This document shows positions 1-5,509 of a stretch of DNA of 5,509 bases, piece by piece. A model generated the notes under the pieces. The model was not told the origin of the DNA. It worked only from the letters and a program-made list of their open reading frames with translations, and did not search any database. The position numbers and the translations under genes were made by a program. The stretch comes from Verrucomicrobiota bacterium (GTDB taxonomy: Bacteria > Verrucomicrobiota > Verrucomicrobiia > Opitutales > Opitutaceae), in NCBI GenBank assembly GCA_023443985.1, contig JAEZSJ010000165.1, forward strand, positions 1-5,509. Reading direction: 5' to 3'. Each line of letters begins with the position of its first letter. Within the stretch, counting starts at the first letter, position 1.

Positions 1-369
1 GCGGCCCGGGCGGGGCGCGTGGCGGCCGCGGCGCGCGTCGACGCCGAGCTTCTCGACATGGCCGCCGAACTGGCGCGCATGCTCTACATGGTGCGCGAGA
101 GCGACCGCATGATCGCGTTCATCGATCGTACGGCGTTGCCGAACCTGGAGCGCACGATCGCGACGGCCTCGGCCGCGTTCGAAGCAGGGATGGGCAGTCC
201 GGCGATGATCCCCGATGCGCAGCTCATGGCGTACGGCATGCGCGGCGAGCGCCTTGCGGCGCTGCGGGATCGCGAACTCGCCGTCACGGGACTCTTCACG
301 ATGACCGCGGCGGTGGCCGCCGGCCCCGCTTCCCCCGGTCTCGCAGCCACGCGCCCCAACCATCCGTAA
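1..369 (+). CDS. TolC-family outer-membrane efflux protein, C-terminal part (CusC-like channel)
   Basis: This is the 3' end of a gene that begins upstream of the window: frame 1 is open from base 1 and ends at TAA 367-369, leaving 122 residues. A GTG at 19 is in frame but is an internal Val codon, not a start. The sequence reads as the last helical hairpin of a TolC-family protein: a long amphipathic helix (about residues 7-43), the turn ALPNLERT (45-52), the pattern AAFEAGMGSP (58-67), which matches the family's A-x-Y/F-x-x-G turn, then the final helix to about residue 104. A short Ala/Pro tail follows. TolC proteins form trimeric outer-membrane and periplasmic ducts. Lying 11 bases before a cusB-like gene, it is most likely the exit channel of the same pump. 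Nine Met occur in the fragment. The family call is fairly sure; the CusC role rests on context. Confidence 0.85.
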   Translation, partial: AARAGRVAAAARVDAELLDMAAELARMLYMVRESDRMIAFIDRTALPNLERTIATASAAFEAGMGSPAMIPDAQLMAYGMRGERLAALRDRELAVTGLFTMTAAVAAGPASPGLAATRPNHP

Positions 370-380
370 TCCAGTATTTC
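370..380 (+). other. Channel-cusB intergenic gap without Shine-Dalgarno
   Basis: Only 11 bases separate the channel stop codon from the cusB ATG. The gap is AT-richer than its surroundings and contains the string AGTATTTC directly before the start. Neither it nor the preceding 15 bases contains a purine-rich GGAGG-like stretch at the usual distance. The short gap indicates cotranscription and perhaps translational coupling (inference). It has no room for a promoter or terminator. Confidence 0.6.
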
Positions 381-482
381 ATGACACCGCGTCCGACCCA
401 GCCTCGTCTTGTCTCCGCCCTCTCGCTCCTGCCGTTGGTGGCCGTGTTGTGTGCGGTTCTTTTCGCGCCGCCCGTGCGCGCC
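381..482 (+). other. Signal peptide of CusB
   Basis: Residues 1-34 have a short n-region with two Arg, a hydrophobic core rich in Leu, Val and Ala (about 11-29), and a cleavage site of the A-x-A kind, V-R-A before A35. This points to Sec export and signal peptidase I. Cys24 lies inside the hydrophobic core but is preceded by Leu, so it does not form a lipobox. Cleavage after A35 is also possible. Confidence 0.8.
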
Positions 483-2207
483 GCCGAGCAGCTCTACACC
501 TGCGGCATGCACCCGCAGGTCATCAAGAAGGAGCCGGGCAACTGCCCAATCTGCGGGATGGCGCTCACGCCGGTGCGCGCCAATGCCGCCGGTGCAGCCG
601 CGGGGGAGCATCGGATCAGCCACTACCGGTCGACGATGGTTCCCGGCGAGGTGAGCCCGGTCCCCGGCAAGGACTCGATGGGGATGGAGATGGTGCCGGT
701 CTACGCGGAGGGCGCCGCTTCCGCCGCCGACGCCATCCACATCGCACCCGGGATCGTCCAACGGATGAACCTCAAGACCGATGTCGTGCGGCGCGGCCCG
801 GTCCGCCGCGAGATCCGCAATGTGGGCGTCGTCGTCTACAACGAGGAGGGCCTGCGCGACATCACCATGAAGTACGAGGGCTGGATCGAGAAGCTCCACG
901 TCGGCGCGACCTGGTCCGTGGTGAAGGCCGGCGATCCGCTCTTCGAGATCTATTCCCCCGATCTCTACAACGCGCAGCTCAACTACCTTGTCGCGCGGCG
1001 CGGCGAGGGCGAGGCCGGCGGCCCGTTGACGCGCGCCGCGCTCTCCCGCCTGCGGTTGTTCGATGTCTCCGACGAGTTCATCGCCGGCCTTGCGCGCTCC
1101 GGGGAGCCGAGTCGCACGTACCTGTTCCGCGCGCCCGCCGCCGGCGTCGTGATCGAGAAGATGGCCGTCGCCGGCCAGATGATGCGGCCCGGCGAGCGAC
1201 TCTACCGGCTTGCCGATCTGTCCACGGTCTGGGTCATGGCACAGATCTTCGAGGACGACCTGCCGTTTGTGCGGCAGGGGCAGTCCGCCACGGTGCGCGC
1301 CACCTATGGGCCCGGTCGCGACCTGTCCGCCACTGTCGCCCTGGTCGGCCCGCAGGTGGAGGAGCAGACGCGCACCGCGACCGCGCGCCTTGTGCTGCCG
1401 AATCCCGATGGCAGCCTGCGCGCCGGGATGTTCGTGGATGTGCGCCTCTCGGCCCAACTGGCCGACTCCGCTGTGCTCGTGCCCGAGGCCGCGGTGTTGC
1501 GCAGCGGGGAGCGGAACACGGTGTTCCTCGCGGATCCGGACGGCACGTTCGCGCCGCGCGAGGTCCGATTGGGCGCCCGCAGCCAGGACGGCCGTTACGA
1601 GGTGCTCGCCGGTCTGGCCGAGGGCGACCGGGTCGTCACGTCCGGGCAGTTCATGCTCGATTCCGAAAGCCAGCTCCGCGAGGCGATCCAGAAGATGCTG
1701 AAGCCGGCCGCCGCCGACGCCGAGGGAACGACCGCGCCCCCGGCGGAGCGCGTCGCACCGGTCGCCGCGCTGGCCGGTCCCGACGCGCAAGCCGCCCTGA
1801 CCGAGCTCTCGTTCGCCCTCGCCGACGCCTCGGCCGCGCTCGCGCGCGACGACCTCGCGGGCTACCGGGCGCAGCTTCCGGCGCTGCGCGCCGCCCTGGC
1901 GGCGTATCGAGAAAATGATGCCGAGGCGGCCCGGGGGCCGTTGGCGGCGTTCAAGACCGGGCCGCGCGATCCGGCCGACCTCGGAACGGCGCAGAAGGAC
2001 TTCGCGCCGTTCAGCACGGCCGTGACCGATCTCGCCCGCGCTCAGCACCTCCCCCACCGGGCGGGTTTGCATGTCTTCCAGTGCCCGATGGCCCCGGAGG
2101 TCGGGACGGCCCGCTGGATGCAGCGCGAGGGCGAGCTGCGAAACCCGTTCTTCGGCTCGGCCATGCCGACCTGCGGCGAGGCGCTCGACGCCGCTCCTGT
2201 CCGGTAA
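381..2207 (+). CDS. cusB: CusB-type heavy-metal efflux RND periplasmic adaptor subunit with DUF3347-like C-terminal domain
   Basis: This 608-residue membrane-fusion protein should link the CusA pump to the outer-membrane channel and pass Cu(I)/Ag(I) to the pump in the periplasm. A signal peptide spans residues 1-34. A heavy-metal-binding motif follows at 39-65 (CGMHP at 41-45, CPICGM at 55-60), then a second Met segment at 81-108 (M86, M100, M102, M104). The adaptor core has a lipoyl-like half from about 165, an alpha hairpin near 195-240, the second lipoyl half at 250-280 (APAAGVVIEKM), a beta barrel at 283-357 with the family signature LRAGMFVDVRL, and a membrane-proximal domain to about 437. 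After an Ala/Pro linker, residues 470-604 resemble DUF3347 with CPM (568-570) and MPTCG (595-599). It is longer than E. coli CusB (about 400 residues) because of the added domains at both ends. The ATG is the only sensible start since the signal peptide follows it at once. cusA follows 21 bases downstream. Confidence 0.95.
   Translation: MTPRPTQPRLVSALSLLPLVAVLCAVLFAPPVRAAEQLYTCGMHPQVIKKEPGNCPICGMALTPVRANAAGAAAGEHRISHYRSTMVPGEVSPVPGKDSMGMEMVPVYAEGAASAADAIHIAPGIVQRMNLKTDVVRRGPVRREIRNVGVVVYNEEGLRDITMKYEGWIEKLHVGATWSVVKAGDPLFEIYSPDLYNAQLNYLVARRGEGEAGGPLTRAALSRLRLFDVSDEFIAGLARSGEPSRTYLFRAPAAGVVIEKMAVAGQMMRPGERLYRLADLSTVWVMAQIFEDDLPFVRQGQSATVRATYGPGRDLSATVALVGPQVEEQTRTATARLVLPNPDGSLRAGMFVDVRLSAQLADSAVLVPEAAVLRSGERNTVFLADPDGTFAPREVRLGARSQDGRYEVLAGLAEGDRVVTSGQFMLDSESQLREAIQKMLKPAAADAEGTTAPPAERVAPVAALAGPDAQAALTELSFALADASAALARDDLAGYRAQLPALRAALAAYRENDAEAARGPLAAFKTGPRDPADLGTAQKDFAPFSTAVTDLARAQHLPHRAGLHVFQCPMAPEVGTARWMQREGELRNPFFGSAMPTCGEALDAAPVR
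495..575 (+). other. N-terminal heavy-metal-binding motif of CusB (Cys/Met type)
   Basis: Residues 39-65 of the adaptor match the short heavy-metal-binding domain found in many copper P-type ATPases and CusB proteins: YTCGMHP, then a Pro-Gly turn, then CPICGM followed by L-x-P-V. The likely ligands are C41, M43, H44, C55, C58 and M60. E. coli CusB lacks this Cys motif, so this is an added metal-capture module next to the mature N terminus. Confidence 0.9.
621..704 (+). other. Methionine copper segment of CusB
   Basis: Residues 81-108 carry an HYRSTM start, a PGK turn, then DSMGMEM and VPVY. From memory of E. coli CusB, its Cu(I)-binding residues M49, M64 and M66 lie in an equivalent stretch (DPM, PGK, then MDMDLVP). 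M86, M100 and M102 would be the counterparts, with one residue less between the first and second. The usual Asp/Ser-Pro before the first Met is replaced by Ser-Thr here. Confidence 0.75.
1788..2192 (+). other. DUF3347-like C-terminal domain of CusB
   Basis: Residues 470-604 form two or three predicted helices followed by a segment with HVFQCPMAPE, W579, RNPFFG and MPTCGE. This closely follows the pattern of the DUF3347 family: a CPM motif, a Trp, an N-P-Y/F-F-G stretch, then M-x-x-CG. The domain is found at the C terminus of some CusB-like adaptors and in free-standing periplasmic proteins. C568, M570, M595 and C598 are candidate Cu(I) ligands (inference). Confidence 0.8.
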
Positions 2208-2228
2208 CCACGGCACCGTCCACGCTCC
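2208..2228 (+). other. cusB-cusA intergenic gap without Shine-Dalgarno
   Basis: Twenty-one bases rich in C and G lie between the cusB stop and the cusA ATG. No purine-rich ribosome-binding sequence is present; the bases before the start are mostly pyrimidine (CCACGCTCC). cusA translation may depend on coupling to cusB or on an SD-independent mode (inference). No hairpin long enough for a terminator is visible. Confidence 0.6.
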
Positions 2229-5200
2229 ATGCTCAAGGCCATCATCGACTTCTCCCTCCGGAACCGGTTCCTGGTCCTCGTTGGCACCGTGGCCCTGGTG
2301 CTGGCCGGTGTCCATGCGTTGAACCGCATCCCGCTCGACGCGATCCCCGACCTGTCCGACACGCAGGTCATCATCTACACCGAGTGGCCGGGGCAGGCGC
2401 CGCAGATCGTGCAGGACCAGGTCACGTACCCGATCACGACGAAGATGCTTTCGGTGCCGAAGGCGAAGGTCGTCCGTGGGTATTCTTTCTATGGCTACTC
2501 ATTCGCCTACGTGATCTTCGAGGACGGCACCGACCCGTACTGGGCACGCAGCCGGGTGCTCGAATACCTCAACGGCCTGCAGGGCGGCCTGCCGGCCAAC
2601 GTCACGCCCCGCCTCGGGCCGGATGCGACGGGCGTGGGCTGGGCGTTCATGTATGCACTCAACTCGCCCAGGCACGACCTGGCCGAGCTGCGTTCGATGC
2701 AGGACTGGTTCCTGCGCTACCAGCTGGCGAGCGTCGAGGGCGTGGCGGAGGTGGCGTCGGTCGGCGGTTTCGTGAAGCAGTACCAGATCACGGTCGATCC
2801 GCATCGACTGCACGCCTACAACCTCTCGATCCGCGATGTGGCCATGGCGGTGGAGCGCAGCAACGCCGAGGTCGGCGGACGTTCGCTGGAGCTGGCCGAG
2901 AAGGAGTTCATCCTCCGCGTGCGCGGCTACATCACGGGTCTCGAGGACCTGCGGAAGGTGGCGGTCGGCCGCGGACCCGGGGGGACCCCGATCCGCCTCG
3001 GCGACGTGGCCGCCGTGCAGCTCGGGCCCGACATGCGGCGCGGAATCGCGGAGCTCGATGGCGAGGGCGAGACCGTCGGCGGGATCGTCGTTGTTCGCCA
3101 TGGAGTGGATACGCGCAAGGTCATCGGCGCGGTCAAGGCGAGGCTCGACCAGGCGATGGGGAGCCTGCCGGAGGGCGTCGCCTACACGGTGACCTACGAC
3201 CGCACGGCATTGATCGATCGTTCGGTCGAGACACTCACGGACACGCTTGTCGAGGAGAGCGTCGTCGTGGCGCTCGTCATCGCCGTCTTCCTGCTCCATC
3301 TGCGCACGGCGCTCGTCCCGATCCTCATCCTGCCGATCTCGGTGCTGGCGGCGTTCGTGCTCATGCGGACCCAGGGGATCAGCTCGAACATCATGTCCCT
3401 GGGCGGCATCGCCATCGCGATCGGCGTGTTGGTGGACGGCGTGATCATCCTGGTTGAGAACACCCACAAGCACCTTGAGCGCAACGCCGGCCGCCGGCCG
3501 CATTGGGAGGTGGTGCGCGACGCCGCCGTCGAGGTGGGGCCGACCATCTTCTTCGCGCTGCTCGTGGTGACGGTGGCCTTCCTGCCGGTCTTCGCGCTCG
3601 AGGACCAGGAGGGAAGGTTGTTCCGGCCGCTGGCGTTCACGAAGACGTACTCCATGGCCGCCGCGGCGTTTCTCGCCATCACGCTCGCGCCCGTGCTCGC
3701 CGGCCTCTTCATCCGGGGCCGCCTCCGGCCCGAGGAGCGGAATCCGATCAACCGCGCGCTCATGGCGGTGTACCACCCGTGCATCGATTTCGTCATCAAC
3801 TGGCGGAGGACCGTGGTCGTGGTCGCCGCCGCCCTGGTGGCATGGGTCTTCTTCCCGTGGAACGCCTGGGTGGTCCCGCCGTTGCCCGAGGGCCGGGTGA
3901 AGGCGCTCGCGGCCAAGTTGAATCCGGCGTTTCCCTACCAGAATCTCGGCTCCGAGTTCATGCCGCCGCTCCACGAGGGCGACCTCCTCTACATGCCGAC
4001 GACCTTCCCCGGCCTCTCGCCCACGAAGGCGAAGGAGCTCCTGCAGCAGACCGACGCCATCATCCGCACCTTCCCCGAGGTGCAGCGGGTGTTCGGCAAG
4101 GCCGGCCGGGCCGAGACCGCCACCGATCCCGCGCCGATGGACATGATCGAGACCACGATCATGTTGAAGCCCGAGACGGAATGGCCGGCGACCGACATCG
4201 TCGATGCCGACGGCCGGGTCGTGGCGCACCGCCGCCGCACCGTGGCGGAGCTCACGGCGGCCCTCAACGCCGCCGTGCAGATCCCCGGCCTCACGAACGC
4301 GTGGACGATGCCCATCCGCACGCGCATCGACATGCTGGCCACCGGCATCAAGACGCCTGTCGGCATCAAGGTCGCCGGACCGGACCTGGGGGAGCTCGAG
4401 CGCATCGCCGGCGGCCTCGAGGCGATCATCCACGGCGTGCCCGGCACCGGGAGCGTGTTTGCCGAACGTGTCATGGGTGGCAACTACATCGAGGTCGACC
4501 TCGACCGCGATGCCATCGCCCGCCTCGGGCTCACCGTCGCCGACGTGCAGGAGGTGCTCCAGGTCGCGCTCGGCGGCATGGCGCTCACGACCACCGTGGA
4601 GGGCCTCGCCCGTCATGATGTCATCTTGCGGTACGACCGCGACTACCGTGAGAACCTCGAGGCGCTCCGCGAGCTCCTCGTGCCGCTGCCGCCGGCCGCC
4701 GCCGGCGGGGGCATGGCGGGCGCGGGCCCGGCACCCATGCTGGCCCAGGTGCCGTTGCGCCAGCTGGCCGACATCCGGGTCGTCGCCGCGCCCATGGGGG
4801 TGAAGAGCGAGGCGGGCGTACCGAATGCATGGATCTACGTGGACGTGCAGGGGGTCGACATCGGCCGCTATGTCCGCCTGGCGAAGCAGGCCGTGGAGCG
4901 CGCGATCGGGGCGGGGGAGCTGCAGGTCCCCGCCGGCTACCGCGTCCTCTGGAGCGGGCAATACGAGTACATGGAACGCGCCACCCGGCGTCTGCTCGTC
5001 ATCGTGCCCGTCACCCTCGCGGTCGTGGCGCTGCTCATCCACCTGAGCACCGGCTCCTACACCAAGACCGCCATCGTCTTCCTCGCCGTGCCGTTCTCGC
5101 TCGTGGGGGCGTTCTGGATGCTCCACCTGCTCGACTACAACATGAGCGTCGCGGTGTGGGTGGGGATCATCGCGCTGGCCGGCCTCGATGCGGAGACCGG

Positions 5201-5509
5201 CATGGTCATGCTCCTCTACCTGGATCTCGCCTACGACGAGGCCGGGCGGGCGGGCCGGATGAACAACGAGGCCGACCTGCGCGAGGCCATCTACCACGGC
5301 GCCGTGCGCCGGGTGCGGCCGAAGATCATGACCGCCGCCACGACGTTCATCGGGCTGGTGCCGATCCTGTGGAGCACCGGCACCGGTGCCGATGTCATGA
5401 AGCGCATCGCCGCGCCGATGGTGGGCGGGGTGTTCACCTCCGTGCTGCTGGAGCTGCTGGTGTACCCGGCGATCTTCTACATCTGGCGACGGCGCACGCT
5501 CCGGCAGAC
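2229..5509 (+). CDS. cusA: CusA-type Cu(I)/Ag(I) efflux RND transporter, inner-membrane pump (3' end cut)
   Basis: The frame is open from ATG 2229 to the window end, giving 1093 codons plus two bases. It is a heavy-metal RND pump: a proton-driven homotrimer that exports metal through CusB and the outer-membrane channel. The start MLKAIIDFSLRNRFLV is typical for the family. Membrane segments lie near residues 14-31, 343-357, 362-380, 387-411, 438-457, 474-494, 528-543, 921-939, 947-966, 972-996, 1033-1050 and 1063-1086, in the RND arrangement of 1+6 and 5. Family motifs include VIFEDGTDPYWARSRVLEYL (113-132), GGIAIAIG, EGDLLYMP, FGKAGRAETATDPAP, RIDMLATGIK, VRPKIMT and RIAAPMVGG. By recalled alignment with E. 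coli CusA, the periplasmic Met triad M573/M623/M672 corresponds to M589, M639 and M702, and the proton-relay D405/E939/K984 to D403, E989 and K1032. Met403, Met410 and Met501 appear replaced by L401, L408 and A491. The protein is longer than E. coli CusA (about 1047 residues) because of periplasmic insertions near 545-572, 653-671 and 821-840. All twelve segments are present, so few residues are missing. Cu/Ag is the likeliest substrate; other metals are less likely. Confidence 0.95.
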   Translation, partial: MLKAIIDFSLRNRFLVLVGTVALVLAGVHALNRIPLDAIPDLSDTQVIIYTEWPGQAPQIVQDQVTYPITTKMLSVPKAKVVRGYSFYGYSFAYVIFEDGTDPYWARSRVLEYLNGLQGGLPANVTPRLGPDATGVGWAFMYALNSPRHDLAELRSMQDWFLRYQLASVEGVAEVASVGGFVKQYQITVDPHRLHAYNLSIRDVAMAVERSNAEVGGRSLELAEKEFILRVRGYITGLEDLRKVAVGRGPGGTPIRLGDVAAVQLGPDMRRGIAELDGEGETVGGIVVVRHGVDTRKVIGAVKARLDQAMGSLPEGVAYTVTYDRTALIDRSVETLTDTLVEESVVVALVIAVFLLHLRTALVPILILPISVLAAFVLMRTQGISSNIMSLGGIAIAIGVLVDGVIILVENTHKHLERNAGRRPHWEVVRDAAVEVGPTIFFALLVVTVAFLPVFALEDQEGRLFRPLAFTKTYSMAAAAFLAITLAPVLAGLFIRGRLRPEERNPINRALMAVYHPCIDFVINWRRTVVVVAAALVAWVFFPWNAWVVPPLPEGRVKALAAKLNPAFPYQNLGSEFMPPLHEGDLLYMPTTFPGLSPTKAKELLQQTDAIIRTFPEVQRVFGKAGRAETATDPAPMDMIETTIMLKPETEWPATDIVDADGRVVAHRRRTVAELTAALNAAVQIPGLTNAWTMPIRTRIDMLATGIKTPVGIKVAGPDLGELERIAGGLEAIIHGVPGTGSVFAERVMGGNYIEVDLDRDAIARLGLTVADVQEVLQVALGGMALTTTVEGLARHDVILRYDRDYRENLEALRELLVPLPPAAAGGGMAGAGPAPMLAQVPLRQLADIRVVAAPMGVKSEAGVPNAWIYVDVQGVDIGRYVRLAKQAVERAIGAGELQVPAGYRVLWSGQYEYMERATRRLLVIVPVTLAVVALLIHLSTGSYTKTAIVFLAVPFSLVGAFWMLHLLDYNMSVAVWVGIIALAGLDAETGMVMLLYLDLAYDEAGRAGRMNNEADLREAIYHGAVRRVRPKIMTAATTFIGLVPILWSTGTGADVMKRIAAPMVGGVFTSVLLELLVYPAIFYIWRRRTLRQ

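Noticed and set aside
19..21. GTG as start of a small 116-residue gene
   Set aside because: The frame is open to the window edge, and the residues before it continue the same Ala-rich helix. The product matches only the C-terminal part of a TolC-family protein, so this is a cut gene.
426..455. Possible lipoprotein signal around Cys24 of CusB
   Set aside because: The residue before Cys is Leu, not Gly, Ala or Ser, and a good signal peptidase I site (V-R-A) lies further on. The Cys is simply in the hydrophobic core.
84..2315. 743-codon open frame on the - strand across the channel end and cusB
   Set aside because: Its translation is dominated by Arg, Gly, His and Ala with no recognisable domain, and it is fully antisense to genes with clear family motifs. 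Strong G/C third-position bias removes stop codons from the opposite frame.
2479..2505. Short patch of AT-richer codons in cusA, looking like foreign or recombined DNA
   Set aside because: It encodes the conserved Tyr/Phe/Ser-rich stretch GYSFYGYSF, whose amino acids force T-rich codons; the effect is too short to suggest transfer.
3208..3222. Overlapping GATC and CGATCG palindromes
   Set aside because: They lie in coding sequence with ordinary codons (I-D-R). Short GATC palindromes are expected by chance in high-GC DNA, and no array or spacing pattern is seen.
2081..3457. 458-codon + strand frame overlapping the cusB end and cusA; similar frames at 449-1918 and 3503-4618
   Set aside because: These are Arg/Gly/Pro-rich out-of-frame readings of cusB and cusA. 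The in-frame proteins carry unbroken family motifs throughout, so there is no sign of a frameshift or a fused second gene.
2499..5297. 932-codon open frame on the - strand inside cusA
   Set aside because: It is antisense to a fully conserved pump and has the His/Arg/Asp-rich composition of a reverse-frame shadow. No start region, signal or domain is recognisable.
1..5509. A previously undescribed system, mobile element, CRISPR array or RNA gene
   Set aside because: All but 32 bases are coding sequence of a recognisable Cus-type operon. I saw no direct-repeat arrays, inverted terminal repeats, integrase or transposase remains, or tRNA/rRNA sequence.

Overview
The window is the interior of a tripartite heavy-metal efflux operon of the Cus type (copper(I)/silver(I) export), read entirely on the + strand. 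Three genes cover almost all of it: the 3' end of an outer-membrane channel gene of the TolC family (1-369), a complete periplasmic adaptor of the CusB type (381-2207), and an almost complete inner-membrane RND pump of the CusA type (2229 to the window end). The third frame stays open from its ATG to base 5509. I translated it codon by codon and found all twelve expected membrane segments, so probably only a few C-terminal residues lie outside the window.

The intended machine is clear. CusA is a proton-driven trimer that takes metal from the periplasm (and possibly the cytoplasm), CusB bridges it to the outer-membrane channel, and the TolC-family protein forms the exit duct. The gene order channel-adaptor-pump and the gaps of only 11 and 21 bases indicate one transcript. 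The adaptor carries metal-binding sequences at both ends: an N-terminal heavy-metal-binding motif with paired Cys, then a Met-containing copper segment, and a C-terminal DUF3347-like domain with Cys/Met motifs. No separate cusF-like chaperone gene is in the window, and the extra adaptor domains may take over that role (inference). No promoter, regulator or terminator is visible, because both operon ends lie outside.

The DNA is high in GC (by eye about two thirds or more) with strong G/C in third codon positions. This explains the very long but spurious open frames on the other strand and in other frames. The DUF3347-bearing adaptor and the lack of clear Shine-Dalgarno sequences before cusB and cusA would fit a high-GC member of the Planctomycetes/Verrucomicrobia/Chlamydiae group, but this is a weak guess; a proteobacterium cannot be excluded.

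I found no previously undescribed system. The points worth a second look are differences inside known families: apparent loss of some transmembrane relay methionines in CusA while the periplasmic three-Met site is kept, three lineage-specific insertions in CusA, and the double-ended metal-binding layout of CusB.
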